From: G013214665 sp964649815 | GTDB lineage: Bacteria > Pseudomonadota > Alphaproteobacteria > Rhodobacterales > Rhodobacteraceae | DNA length: 13,020 bases | NCBI GenBank assembly: GCA_964649815.1 | Contig: CAZYQC010000075.1 | Span: 1 to 13,020 of the forward strand | Direction: 5' to 3' | Shown: positions 5,315 to 11,960 of the stretch, one piece after another | How the letters are laid out: every line of letters begins with the position of its first letter | Numbering within the stretch: the first letter of the stretch is position 1 | Translations under genes and position numbers: made by a program | Notes under the pieces: model-generated | Told to the model about the DNA's origin: nothing | What the model saw: only the letters and a program-made list of their open reading frames with translations | Databases searched by the model: none

Positions 5315-6647
5315 CTTTTCCCCGAACGTTCACGGGCAGAACGATGTCTGCCTGCAAACCGCCCAAGCGGTCGCTTTGGTCAAGGCGTAGGACGCCGCCG
5401 TGGGCGCGGGCGATGTCTTCGGCGATGGACAGGCCCAGACCAACGCCGCCGCCCGCGTCCTGATTGCGGGCCTCGTCCAGGCGGCTAAAGGCGCGCATCG
5501 CCTCTTCGCGCAGCGCCGCAGGTATGCCCGGACCGTCGTCTTCGACGCGAAATCGCAATGATTTTTGCGTCAACGCGACGGAGACCTCGGCGCGCGATCC
5601 ATAGCGCACCGCATTGGAGACGAGGTTGTCGATGGCCCGCGTGATCGCGCGCGGTCGCAAATTGACCCGCCCGGCCCCGGCCACATCGCCCAGCCGGACG
5701 GGCAATTGCCCGCGTTCGGCATTGGCCACGACCTCTTTGACCAAGGCGATCGGATCGGTCTCGACCGGCTCTCCCTCGGCCACGCCTTTGGAAAAGGCGA
5801 GAAACTCGTCAATCATGCCCTGCATATCGTCAACATCTTGCAAGAGGCTGTCGCGCTCTTCGTCCTCCATCATCGACAGAGACAATCGCATGCGGGTGAG
5901 TGGCGTGCGCAGGTCGTGGCTCACACCAGAGAGCATGCGGGTACGCGATTCGATCATCCGCTCGATGCGCGCGCGCATATCGACAAAGGCCGCCCCGGCG
6001 GCGCGGACCTCGATTGCGCCTGCGGGCGTATAGCTTTCGTGGCGCCCGTGGCCAAACGCTTCGGCCGCGCGGGCAAGCCGTTTGATCGGACGCAGCTGAT
6101 TGCGCAAATAGATAAAGGCGACAATTGTGATGATGATCGAGAAAAAGAGCATGTTCACGAAAAGCTGGTGCGGATTGGCCGCCGACATCCGCCGCCGATC
6201 ATAGGCCAGCTCAAGCGGCCCGATCTGGCTGTCGATAAACAGACGCACCCGGCGGTCATCGGTCAGATCAATCGCGGCCACATTGTCGACGCTGTCACGC
6301 AGCCTGCGTTCGATGACCCGCCCGGAAAAGTCATACCAGTTCTTTTGATCTCCTGCGGCAAGCGCGGCTGCATCGGCGGGCAAAAGCGTTATCTCCAACT
6401 GGGGCAATTCGCGTTCCACGACGCTGCGGGCCATCTGCACATTCGGCTGCTCTTCGGCGACCGAAACAACCAGCAGGACCTCGCGCGCAACAGTGTCTGT
6501 CATCTGTTGCGTCACATCTTCGAAATGTCGCTGCGTAAAGACAACCGACACGACGATCTGCAGAAACACGACCGGCAAAAGCAAGATCATCGCGGCACGG
6601 GCATAAAGCCCGCGCGGGAGATAGCGTTTGAGCCAACGAAAGAACAT
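5271..6647 (-). CDS. EnvZ-like membrane sensor histidine kinase
   Basis: An inner-membrane two-component sensor kinase, 458 residues from the chosen start. Order of parts: basic N-terminus R-W-L-K-R-Y, TM1 at about 19-38, periplasmic sensor region 39-160, TM2 about 162-181, HAMP about 182-235, HisKA with S-H244-D-L-R-T-P (phospho-accepting His), N box with N345-A-V-R-Y-G, G1 box D-D-G-P-G-I-P (370-376), and G2 box G-V-G-L-G-L (401-406). Homologues begin at M-F-F-R-W-L-K-R (6647); M-I-S-L-L at 6665 is an alternative, and the frame runs open to 6788 across the neighbouring gene. Neither start has a clear ribosome binding site. No response regulator is adjacent, so the partner is elsewhere. The last 13-14 residues (G-P-A-G-L-E-P-A-T region) and the TGA stop are the antisense of the tRNA; the conserved kinase ends before them. 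Confidence 0.92.
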   Translation of the reverse strand: MFFRWLKRYLPRGLYARAAMILLLPVVFLQIVVSVVFTQRHFEDVTQQMTDTVAREVLLVVSVAEEQPNVQMARSVVERELPQLEITLLPADAAALAAGDQKNWYDFSGRVIERRLRDSVDNVAAIDLTDDRRVRLFIDSQIGPLELAYDRRRMSAANPHQLFVNMLFFSIIITIVAFIYLRNQLRPIKRLARAAEAFGHGRHESYTPAGAIEVRAAGAAFVDMRARIERMIESRTRMLSGVSHDLRTPLTRMRLSLSMMEDEERDSLLQDVDDMQGMIDEFLAFSKGVAEGEPVETDPIALVKEVVANAERGQLPVRLGDVAGAGRVNLRPRAITRAIDNLVSNAVRYGSRAEVSVALTQKSLRFRVEDDGPGIPAALREEAMRAFSRLDEARNQDAGGGVGLGLSIAEDIARAHGGVLRLDQSDRLGGLQADIVLPVNVRGKVVGPAGLEPATKAL

Positions 6648-6693
6648 GTGCAAAAGACTAATCATCACAAGCCGCGGGGAAAAGAGGAGCATT

Positions 6694-7605
6694 ATGCAGC
6701 CACCTGACGATTTTGACCCGCCCATCGGTGTCGCAGAGCAGCTTGGGCCAAGCATTCGGCGCATCGTTGCGCCCAACCCCTCGCCCATGACCTACCGTGG
6801 CACAAACACCTATCTGGTCGGAGAGACCGACATCGCCGTCATCGACCCCGGTCCGAACCTGCCGGCACACCAAGACGCCATTTTAAACGCGGTTGGGCCT
6901 GGTCAGCGCATCACGCATATCATCGTCACGCATGCCCATGTCGATCATTCGCCATTGGCCCGACCTATGGCACAGCTGACCGGCGCACCGATTTACGCCT
7001 TTGGACCGGCGCAGGCCGGGCGCAGTTCGGTCATGGATCGCCTGGCGGCAAGCGGTCTGGTGGGCGGCGGCGAAGGGATCGACACAGCATTCGCGCCGGA
7101 TTGCGTCGTGTCTGACGGAGACGAAATAACCGCCGACGGCTGGACGATGCAGGTCCTGCATACGCCCGGCCACATCGGCAATCACATTTGCCTCGCGCTT
7201 GGCGATGTGTGTTTTGCCGCCGATCACGTCATGGGGTGGGCCAGCTCGCTCGTTTCGCCGCCCGATGGGGATCTGACCGACTTCATGGCCTCTTGTCGCA
7301 AACTGCAAGAGCGGAGTTGGCGGGTGTTTTACCCCGGACATGGCGCCGCCATCGACACACCGTCCGCACGTTTGGCTTGGTTGATCGCCCACCGAGAGGG
7401 CCGCGAGGCGCAGATACGGCAGGCCCTCGCCACAGGGCCTGCGACGGCACGGGCCTTGGCAGAGACGATCTACCACGACACGCCTGCCGCGCTCTTGCCA
7501 GCGGCGACGCGCAACGTCCTGGCCCATTTGATCGACCTCTATGGCCGAGGCGTTGTGACAACCGCGGAGCTGGGCGAGAATGCCGTCTTTTCAGAGGCTT
7601 CCTAG
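6694..7605 (+). CDS. Metallo-beta-lactamase fold hydrolase (LACTB2-like)
   Basis: A soluble 303-residue MBL-fold hydrolase. The metal-binding set is complete: T-H80-A-H82-V-D84-H85, H160 in T-P-G-H-I-G-N-H, D177 in A-A-D-H, and H216 in Y-P-G-H-G, implying a dinuclear, probably zinc, site. The N-terminal M-T-Y-R-G-T-N-T-Y-L-V and a helical C-terminal domain after about residue 230 (winged-helix type) match LACTB2-like proteins, some of which are nucleases and others hydrolyse small esters; the substrate here is unknown. The start at 6694 has GAGGAG at 6684-6689; an upstream TTG at 6628 would lack this and overlap the kinase start. It is divergent from the kinase gene, with 46 bases between the starts, and convergent with the Lrp gene, 24 bases apart. 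Confidence 0.9.
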   Translation: MQPPDDFDPPIGVAEQLGPSIRRIVAPNPSPMTYRGTNTYLVGETDIAVIDPGPNLPAHQDAILNAVGPGQRITHIIVTHAHVDHSPLARPMAQLTGAPIYAFGPAQAGRSSVMDRLAASGLVGGGEGIDTAFAPDCVVSDGDEITADGWTMQVLHTPGHIGNHICLALGDVCFAADHVMGWASSLVSPPDGDLTDFMASCRKLQERSWRVFYPGHGAAIDTPSARLAWLIAHREGREAQIRQALATGPATARALAETIYHDTPAALLPAATRNVLAHLIDLYGRGVVTTAELGENAVFSEAS

Positions 7606-7629
7606 CGGTAGCTCACGTGGATTGGCACA

Positions 7630-8100
7630 TCACAAAGCCGATATGCCCGCCTGCACAGGACGCTCAAGATACGTCGACAAGGCCACATAACTCTTGGTAG
7701 AGACGACCTCTGGCAAGGCGTAAAGCCGCGCCAACAGCGCCTCCATCGCCTGTGTGCTTTCCATGCGCACCTTGAGAATCATGCACGTGTCGCCGGTCAC
7801 TGAATGGATCTCTTCCACTTCCGGCAGGTCTTGGATTTGCATCAAAGCCTCGGTCTTGCCCCAACCCGTTGTATTCACGTGGATAAAGGCCAAGAACCGC
7901 TTCCCGGTAAGCGAAGGTTCAAGCTGGGCCGCGATGGCTTTGATCCGCCCGCTGGCCTTGTGCCGCTTGACCCGTTCATGCACAGCAGGCGCAGACAGGC
8001 CAACCGCCTTGCCCAACTCGGCATAGCTTTGCTCGGCGTCTTCAGCCAGTAAGCCTAACAGCTTTCGGTCGATTGGATCCAAACCCTGTGTATCTTTCAT
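7630..8100 (-). CDS. Lrp/AsnC family transcriptional regulator
   Basis: A 156-residue DNA-binding regulator of the feast/famine type. The N-terminal helix-turn-helix (about residues 8-55) has L-D-x-x-D-R-K-L-L and L-S-x-P-A-V-H-E-R-V-K-R. The C-terminal RAM ligand-binding domain (about 68-145) has V-x-x-x-H-S-V-T-G-D-T-C, typical of the family, which forms dimers to octamers and usually senses an amino acid. The start at 8100 has GGAG four bases upstream; an ATG at 8121 has no such site. It is divergent from the MFS transporter with 98 bases between starts, the usual layout for a local Lrp-type regulator controlling a transporter. Regulation of the MFS gene and of itself is inferred. The effector is unknown. 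Confidence 0.93.
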   Translation of the reverse strand: MKDTQGLDPIDRKLLGLLAEDAEQSYAELGKAVGLSAPAVHERVKRHKASGRIKAIAAQLEPSLTGKRFLAFIHVNTTGWGKTEALMQIQDLPEVEEIHSVTGDTCMILKVRMESTQAMEALLARLYALPEVVSTKSYVALSTYLERPVQAGISAL

Positions 8101-8161
8101 GTCGCTCCGAACACCATTCAAAGTTTTGGTCTAAGTAAAGAACAACATACCGCTCAACAGC

Positions 8162-8181
8162 GCAATCGTCTAACAGATTGC
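8162..8181 (+). promoter_or_regulatory. Inverted repeat just upstream of the MFS ribosome binding site
   Basis: GCAATC (8162-8167) and GATTGC (8176-8181) are perfect reverse complements around an 8-base spacer. The 3' arm ends three bases before the GGAGG (8185-8189) of the MFS gene. It could be an operator for the divergent Lrp-type regulator or a 5' leader hairpin affecting ribosome access. The repeat is seen; the role is inference. A second AT-rich segment ending in TTT and AAA lies near 8119-8140, loosely like an Lrp-type site. Confidence 0.4.
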
Positions 8182-8198
8182 CACGGAGGCCACTTTTC

Positions 8199-9347
8199 AT
8201 GAACCCAGTCTGGCTATTGATGTGCGCGATCGGCATCGTGGGCTCGAACTCTCTTGTTCTGAGCCCCATTGCCGCAGACGTTGCGGGATCGTTCCCCGCG
8301 CGCAGTGCGCCTGATGTCATGATGGCCTCTGCTGTCTATGGGGCTGGCACGGCGCTCAGTGCCTTGGCGCTTGCCCCAAAGGCCGACCAAATCGGCCTAA
8401 TGCGGGCGCTGAGATGGGCGCTTGTGGCTTTGGCGGCGTCGCTTGGGATCAGCGCTTTGGCCCCGGCGCTGTGGGTGCTGATCGTGGCGCAGGCCTTGGC
8501 CGGCATTGCGGCGGGTCTCGCCTTGCCTGCGATTTACGGCCTCTCCGCCGAAGTGTCCCCCGCTGGGCGCGAAAGTGAAACGCTTGGCAAAGTGCTCACC
8601 GGTTGGACGCTCAGCCTTGTGGCCGGCGTCAGCCTGTCGGCGATCCTGGCAGATGTCTTGAACTGGCGCCTCGTCTTTGCCGTTCTCTGTGGCGCGTCGA
8701 TTTTGGTGCTTGTCTCGCTGAACCGCCTGCCCCAGCCCCGCGCGCCAATGAACGCCCCGGCTACGTCACCACTTGCCGCTTTGCAAATTGCTGGCCTGCC
8801 GCTGCTGCTTGTGGCTGTGGCCTGCTATATGATCGCCTTTTACGGGCTTTACGCCTTTCTCGGCAGCCATATGACCGGCGCACTTGGCCTTTCAACATCA
8901 ACCGCGGGCCTTGCGGCCCTGACTTATGGGATCGGCTTTGGGATTGTGGCTCCGTTGGATCGCTTGATCGACCGTCATGGCTCTGCCAAAGCCGCGCCAA
9001 TCGTCTTTGCCGCGCTGGTCTCGGCCTATGTCATGCTGTCGATCAGCTCTGTTTCGGGGCCAGCGCTCTTGGCCGTCTGCGCGGTTTGGGGTGCCGCGAA
9101 CCACTTGGGTCTCAACCTTCTTGTGGGACAGCTCACCGCCCTTTCCAGTGACAAACGCGCAACCATTCTGGGCCTTTACAGCGCCGTCACCTATGCCGCG
9201 ATGTTCGTCGGCACGGCGATTTTCAAACCTGTGTTCGAAAGTCACGGCTTTGCCAACCTCTCGCTTGTTGCCGCCGCCTGCGTGGCCCCGGCCTTGGCAA
9301 CCGCCGTCTATCGCGCGCGCAGGCACAAGGCCGTCTCAGACAGCTAG
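8199..9347 (+). CDS. MFS transporter (drug:H+ antiporter-1 type)
   Basis: A polytopic inner-membrane protein of 382 residues, close to the family norm of about 400, with roughly twelve hydrophobic helices spread over its length. Cytoplasmic loop 2-3 carries a degenerate motif A (A-P-K-A-D-Q-I-G). Helix 5 holds G-W-T-L-S-L-V-A-G-V-S-L-S-A-I-L, which corresponds to the antiporter region though the usual G-P pair is altered. A central loop around residues 180-190 (rich in Pro) separates the two halves. The start at 8199 is set by GGAGG at 8185-8189, nine bases upstream; a TTG at 8178 lies before this site. It is divergent from the Lrp/AsnC gene, so export of an amino acid or related metabolite is a reasonable guess, no more. 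It ends within a hairpin shared with the opposing LysR gene. Confidence 0.88.
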   Translation: MNPVWLLMCAIGIVGSNSLVLSPIAADVAGSFPARSAPDVMMASAVYGAGTALSALALAPKADQIGLMRALRWALVALAASLGISALAPALWVLIVAQALAGIAAGLALPAIYGLSAEVSPAGRESETLGKVLTGWTLSLVAGVSLSAILADVLNWRLVFAVLCGASILVLVSLNRLPQPRAPMNAPATSPLAALQIAGLPLLLVAVACYMIAFYGLYAFLGSHMTGALGLSTSTAGLAALTYGIGFGIVAPLDRLIDRHGSAKAAPIVFAALVSAYVMLSISSVSGPALLAVCAVWGAANHLGLNLLVGQLTALSSDKRATILGLYSAVTYAAMFVGTAIFKPVFESHGFANLSLVAAACVAPALATAVYRARRHKAVSDS

Positions 9348-9361
9348 GGCCCTGCCCCTAG
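9344..9361. repeat. Hairpin containing both stop codons of convergent MFS and LysR genes
   Basis: CTAGGG (9344-9349) and CCCTAG (9356-9361) form a perfect 6-bp inverted repeat with a 6-base loop. The MFS stop TAG (9345-9347) lies in the left arm and the LysR stop (9358-9360, minus strand) lies in the right arm, at mirrored positions. There is no T tract on either side, so at best this is a weak bidirectional terminator or a transcript 3'-end barrier. Confidence 0.4.
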
Positions 9362-10254
9362 GATCGCGCATTCGTTTCTGACTGCTCCAGCAACCAATTC
9401 CGCAGCAAAAGCGCGCCGGGATTTGGCACGCGCGCGGCCACGGGCCGGACAAGGTAATGCGCAAACTCATGCTCTAGCGCAAAACCATCCGGGGCCGATA
9501 CGCGCCCCTCTTGGATATGTTGCGCGGCAAGGTCCTGCGCAATCACAGCCGAGCCCGCACCAGCTGCAACCATCTCCAGCGCGACAAGCGAGCTGTCTGC
9601 CGCCATCGCGCCACTGGCCCTCAGCGCATTTAGGCCAAAGCGTCGCCCCAGCCTGGCCCACAGGCTTTCATAGCCCGACACATGGATCGCGCGCGTGGCC
9701 GCATCGGCCAAAAAGCTGGCGTGGTCCGGCCCACATTCAGTTTCCGGCGGGCAGACAAGAACCGACCGCGGCTCGGTCAGGCGGACGGCTTGGGCGCCGT
9801 CCCAATGGCCGTTTCCATAGCAGATATCCAGATCAACGCTTTGCCCCTCCACAGAGCCTGCCCAAAGCTCGGTACAGAGGCGGACAGACACATGGCTGTA
9901 CCGATCCTGAAAATCCGTCAAACGCGGCGCAAGGCGCAGAGCCGTGTAGCTGACCGGCGCACGGACGGTGACATGCGCGCGCTCATCAGACCAAAACAAC
10001 CCCTCGGTCGCGCTTTCAAGGTCCTCAAATGCGCGGCGCACCGAGGGCAAATAGGCCCGGCCCATTTCGTTCAGAACCACACCCCGCGCCTGCCGATCAA
10101 AGAGCCTGAAGCCCAAATGGGTCTCAAGCGATTTGACCTGCTGGCTCACCGCCACCGGCGTCAGCCCCAAGGCTTTGCCAGCTGAAGAAAACCCGCCGAA
10201 CCGTGCAGCGGCTTCGAAGGTCCGCAACCAATTGGGAGGGGGCAGCTTTGTCAT
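9358..10254 (-). CDS. LysR family transcriptional regulator (GcvA-like)
   Basis: A 298-residue regulator. The N-terminal winged helix-turn-helix (about residues 6-65) is of the GcvA subgroup: P-P-x-N-W-L-R-T-F-E-A-A-A-R, S-S-A-G-K-A-L-G-L-T-P-V-A-V-S-Q-Q-V, then L-G-x-R-L-F-D-R. The C-terminal co-inducer domain runs from about 90 to 290. The gene is divergent from the GMC oxidoreductase gene across 95 bases, the classical layout for a LysR regulator controlling the neighbouring operon and itself; this is inference. No good ribosome binding site precedes the ATG at 10254, which hints at weak translation. The only other nearby ATG (10258) is out of frame. The inducer is unknown but is probably the substrate or product of the adjacent pathway. 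Confidence 0.93.
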   Translation of the reverse strand: MTKLPPPNWLRTFEAAARFGGFSSAGKALGLTPVAVSQQVKSLETHLGFRLFDRQARGVVLNEMGRAYLPSVRRAFEDLESATEGLFWSDERAHVTVRAPVSYTALRLAPRLTDFQDRYSHVSVRLCTELWAGSVEGQSVDLDICYGNGHWDGAQAVRLTEPRSVLVCPPETECGPDHASFLADAATRAIHVSGYESLWARLGRRFGLNALRASGAMAADSSLVALEMVAAGAGSAVIAQDLAAQHIQEGRVSAPDGFALEHEFAHYLVRPVAARVPNPGALLLRNWLLEQSETNARS

Positions 10255-10349
10255 TCATAGACTATAGCATTCTTATGCCTTAGGCCAAAGTTGTAATAAT
10301 TGCCTTTGCCTTTTCCATTTGTCAGATCAGATGCTGAAAGGCAGGTACC
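10255..10349. promoter_or_regulatory. Divergent LysR/GMC control region
   Basis: This 95-base region is distinctly AT-richer than its surroundings and must hold the start signals of both divergent genes. Visible structure: CAAAG (10286-10290) and CTTTG (10304-10308) as an inverted repeat with a 13-base spacer, extended by GG/CC outside with one mismatch base. A small GCAT-TCTT-ATGC palindrome lies at 10267-10278. The first has the general form of a LysR-type binding site. I could not assign promoter boxes. Confidence 0.35.
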
Positions 10350-11951
10350 TTGGACACTTTTGATTTCATCGTGATCGGCGCAGGCTCGGCTGGCTGTGTC
10401 TTGGCGGAACGTCTAACGCAAAGCGGAAAACACTCGGTGCTTTTGCTTGAGGCTGGTCAAAGCAGCTGGACCCCCTGGACGCGGCTGCCGCTTGGCTATG
10501 GAAAGACCTTCCACGACACCCGCGTCAACTGGCGCTACTACGCCCAGCCGGACCCAGAGCTGAACAACCGAGAGATCTATTGGCCGCGGGGAAAGACTTT
10601 GGGTGGCTCGTCAGCGATCAACGGCCTGGTTTGGATGCGCGGACTGCCGCAAGACTTTGACGATTGGGAAAACGCAGGCAATCCCGGTTGGAGCTGGGAC
10701 AACGTCGCCCCCGTTTTCGACGAGATTGAAGAGGTTGGCAAAGGCGACACGCCTCCGAACGGCCGGATCAGCGTTGCAGATCGCAGCGACGATTACCATC
10801 GCATCGGCCAAGCCTTCCTCGCCTCGGCATCTGCCGCGCAACTTGGCCAGGCGCATTCTGACACCAGCCACTTTTGTGAAGGCGCCGCACCTTATAAAAT
10901 CACCACAAGATCCGGTTTCCGCGACTCTGCTGCCAAAGTCTTTCTCAAGCCAGCGCGCACCCGCCGCACGCTCACGTTAAAGACGAAGATCGTCGTAGAC
11001 CGGATTGAATTTACAGATAAAAAAGCGTCAGGCGTGCGCTTTTTCGAAAACGGCCAGCCGAGGATCGCAAAAGCGCGGGCCGAGGTTCTTTTGGCCGCAG
11101 GTGCGGTCGGCACACCCGCCATCCTGCAACGCTCGGGCATCGGCCCCAGGCGCCTTTTGGATACGTTCGGCATCGCGCCCGTCTGCGTGAACGAAGCCGT
11201 CGGCGCAGGGCTGCAGGACCACCTGGGCATCGACTATTTGTTTCGCGCAAACGAGCCCACGTTGAACCAAAGCATCGGGCGTTTGCCCGGCCAGATCGCC
11301 GCCGCTTTGCGGTTCATGCGGCACCGACGCGGGCCTCTGACGCTGAGCGTGAACCAAATGGGCGGCATGGTGCGCAGCAAACCGGGTCTCCAAAGCGCCG
11401 ATATCCAGCTCTATTTCACGCCGCTTAGCTATTCGACCAGTTGGCGCAACAAACGCCCCCTCACCCGTCCCGACCCGTGGCCCGGCTTTGCCTTTGGTTT
11501 CAGCGCGTGCCGCCCCACCAGCCAAGGGCGCATCGACATCACCAGCCGCGACCCCATCCAACCGCCCCGTATCGAGCCGCGGTATCTCAGCACCCCTGAC
11601 GACATCGCCTCTGCGATTGACGGGGCGCGTCTGATCGAACGCATGCTGGAGACGCCTGCGATGCAAGGCATTGTCGACGCGCCAGCCAGCTTTACCCCAA
11701 CCAACGCCTCTGACGATGAGATCGTGTCCGACTTTCGCAGCCGCGCCTCTACCGTCTTTCACGCCTGCGGCACCTGCCGCATGGCCCCCAAAGAGGACGC
11801 AGGCGTCGTTGATCCTGCGTTAAAGGTCTATGGCGTAGACGGCCTGCGCGTGGTCGATGCCTCGATCTTTCCCAACATCACATCCGCAAATACAAATGCA
11901 CCCACGCTGATGGTCGCCGCAAAAGCTGCCAAGATGATCCTGCAGGGATAG
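10350..11951 (+). CDS. GMC family FAD-dependent oxidoreductase (alcohol/choline dehydrogenase-like)
   Basis: A 533-residue flavoprotein that oxidises an alcohol to an aldehyde, probably passing electrons to a quinone or cytochrome. The FAD-binding G10-x-G12-x-x-G15 is followed by an acidic L-L-E-A-G end of the beta-alpha-beta fold. GMC signature 1 is seen at about 81-95 (G-K-T-L-G-G-S-S) and signature 2 at 251-265 (G-A-V-G-T-P-A-I-L-Q-R-S-G-I-G). Catalytic H471 lies in H-A-C-G-T-C-R-M, and the conserved Asn is N514 or N516 near the C-terminus. The start is TTG at 10350, preceded by a purine-rich AAAGGCAGG; the ATG at 10331 is out of frame. There is no signal peptide. It resembles BetA but I would not call it choline dehydrogenase: no betB, betI or transporter is next to it. 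Nine bases before the enolase-superfamily gene, so an operon is very likely. Confidence 0.93.
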   Translation: MDTFDFIVIGAGSAGCVLAERLTQSGKHSVLLLEAGQSSWTPWTRLPLGYGKTFHDTRVNWRYYAQPDPELNNREIYWPRGKTLGGSSAINGLVWMRGLPQDFDDWENAGNPGWSWDNVAPVFDEIEEVGKGDTPPNGRISVADRSDDYHRIGQAFLASASAAQLGQAHSDTSHFCEGAAPYKITTRSGFRDSAAKVFLKPARTRRTLTLKTKIVVDRIEFTDKKASGVRFFENGQPRIAKARAEVLLAAGAVGTPAILQRSGIGPRRLLDTFGIAPVCVNEAVGAGLQDHLGIDYLFRANEPTLNQSIGRLPGQIAAALRFMRHRRGPLTLSVNQMGGMVRSKPGLQSADIQLYFTPLSYSTSWRNKRPLTRPDPWPGFAFGFSACRPTSQGRIDITSRDPIQPPRIEPRYLSTPDDIASAIDGARLIERMLETPAMQGIVDAPASFTPTNASDDEIVSDFRSRASTVFHACGTCRMAPKEDAGVVDPALKVYGVDGLRVVDASIFPNITSANTNAPTLMVAAKAAKMILQG

Positions 11952-11960
11952 GGGACGAAG

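Noticed and set aside
5565..6707. Long plus-strand open frame (380 residues) opposite the sensor kinase
   Set aside because: It is the antisense of a well-supported kinase with all catalytic boxes; its translation is rich in His, Arg and Gln with no domain and it has no ribosome binding site.
6648..6788. Longer kinase start upstream of 6647
   Set aside because: It would run antisense into the metallo-hydrolase coding region, and the added residues do not resemble the family N-terminus.
11028..11762. Minus-strand open frame of 244 residues inside the GMC gene
   Set aside because: It is a shadow of the GMC oxidoreductase frame, a common effect in high-G+C DNA; composition is unlike a real protein.
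10350..11951. Naming the GMC enzyme betA (choline dehydrogenase)
   Set aside because: The family match is general; betB, betI and a choline transporter are absent from the neighbourhood and the partner is an enolase-superfamily enzyme.
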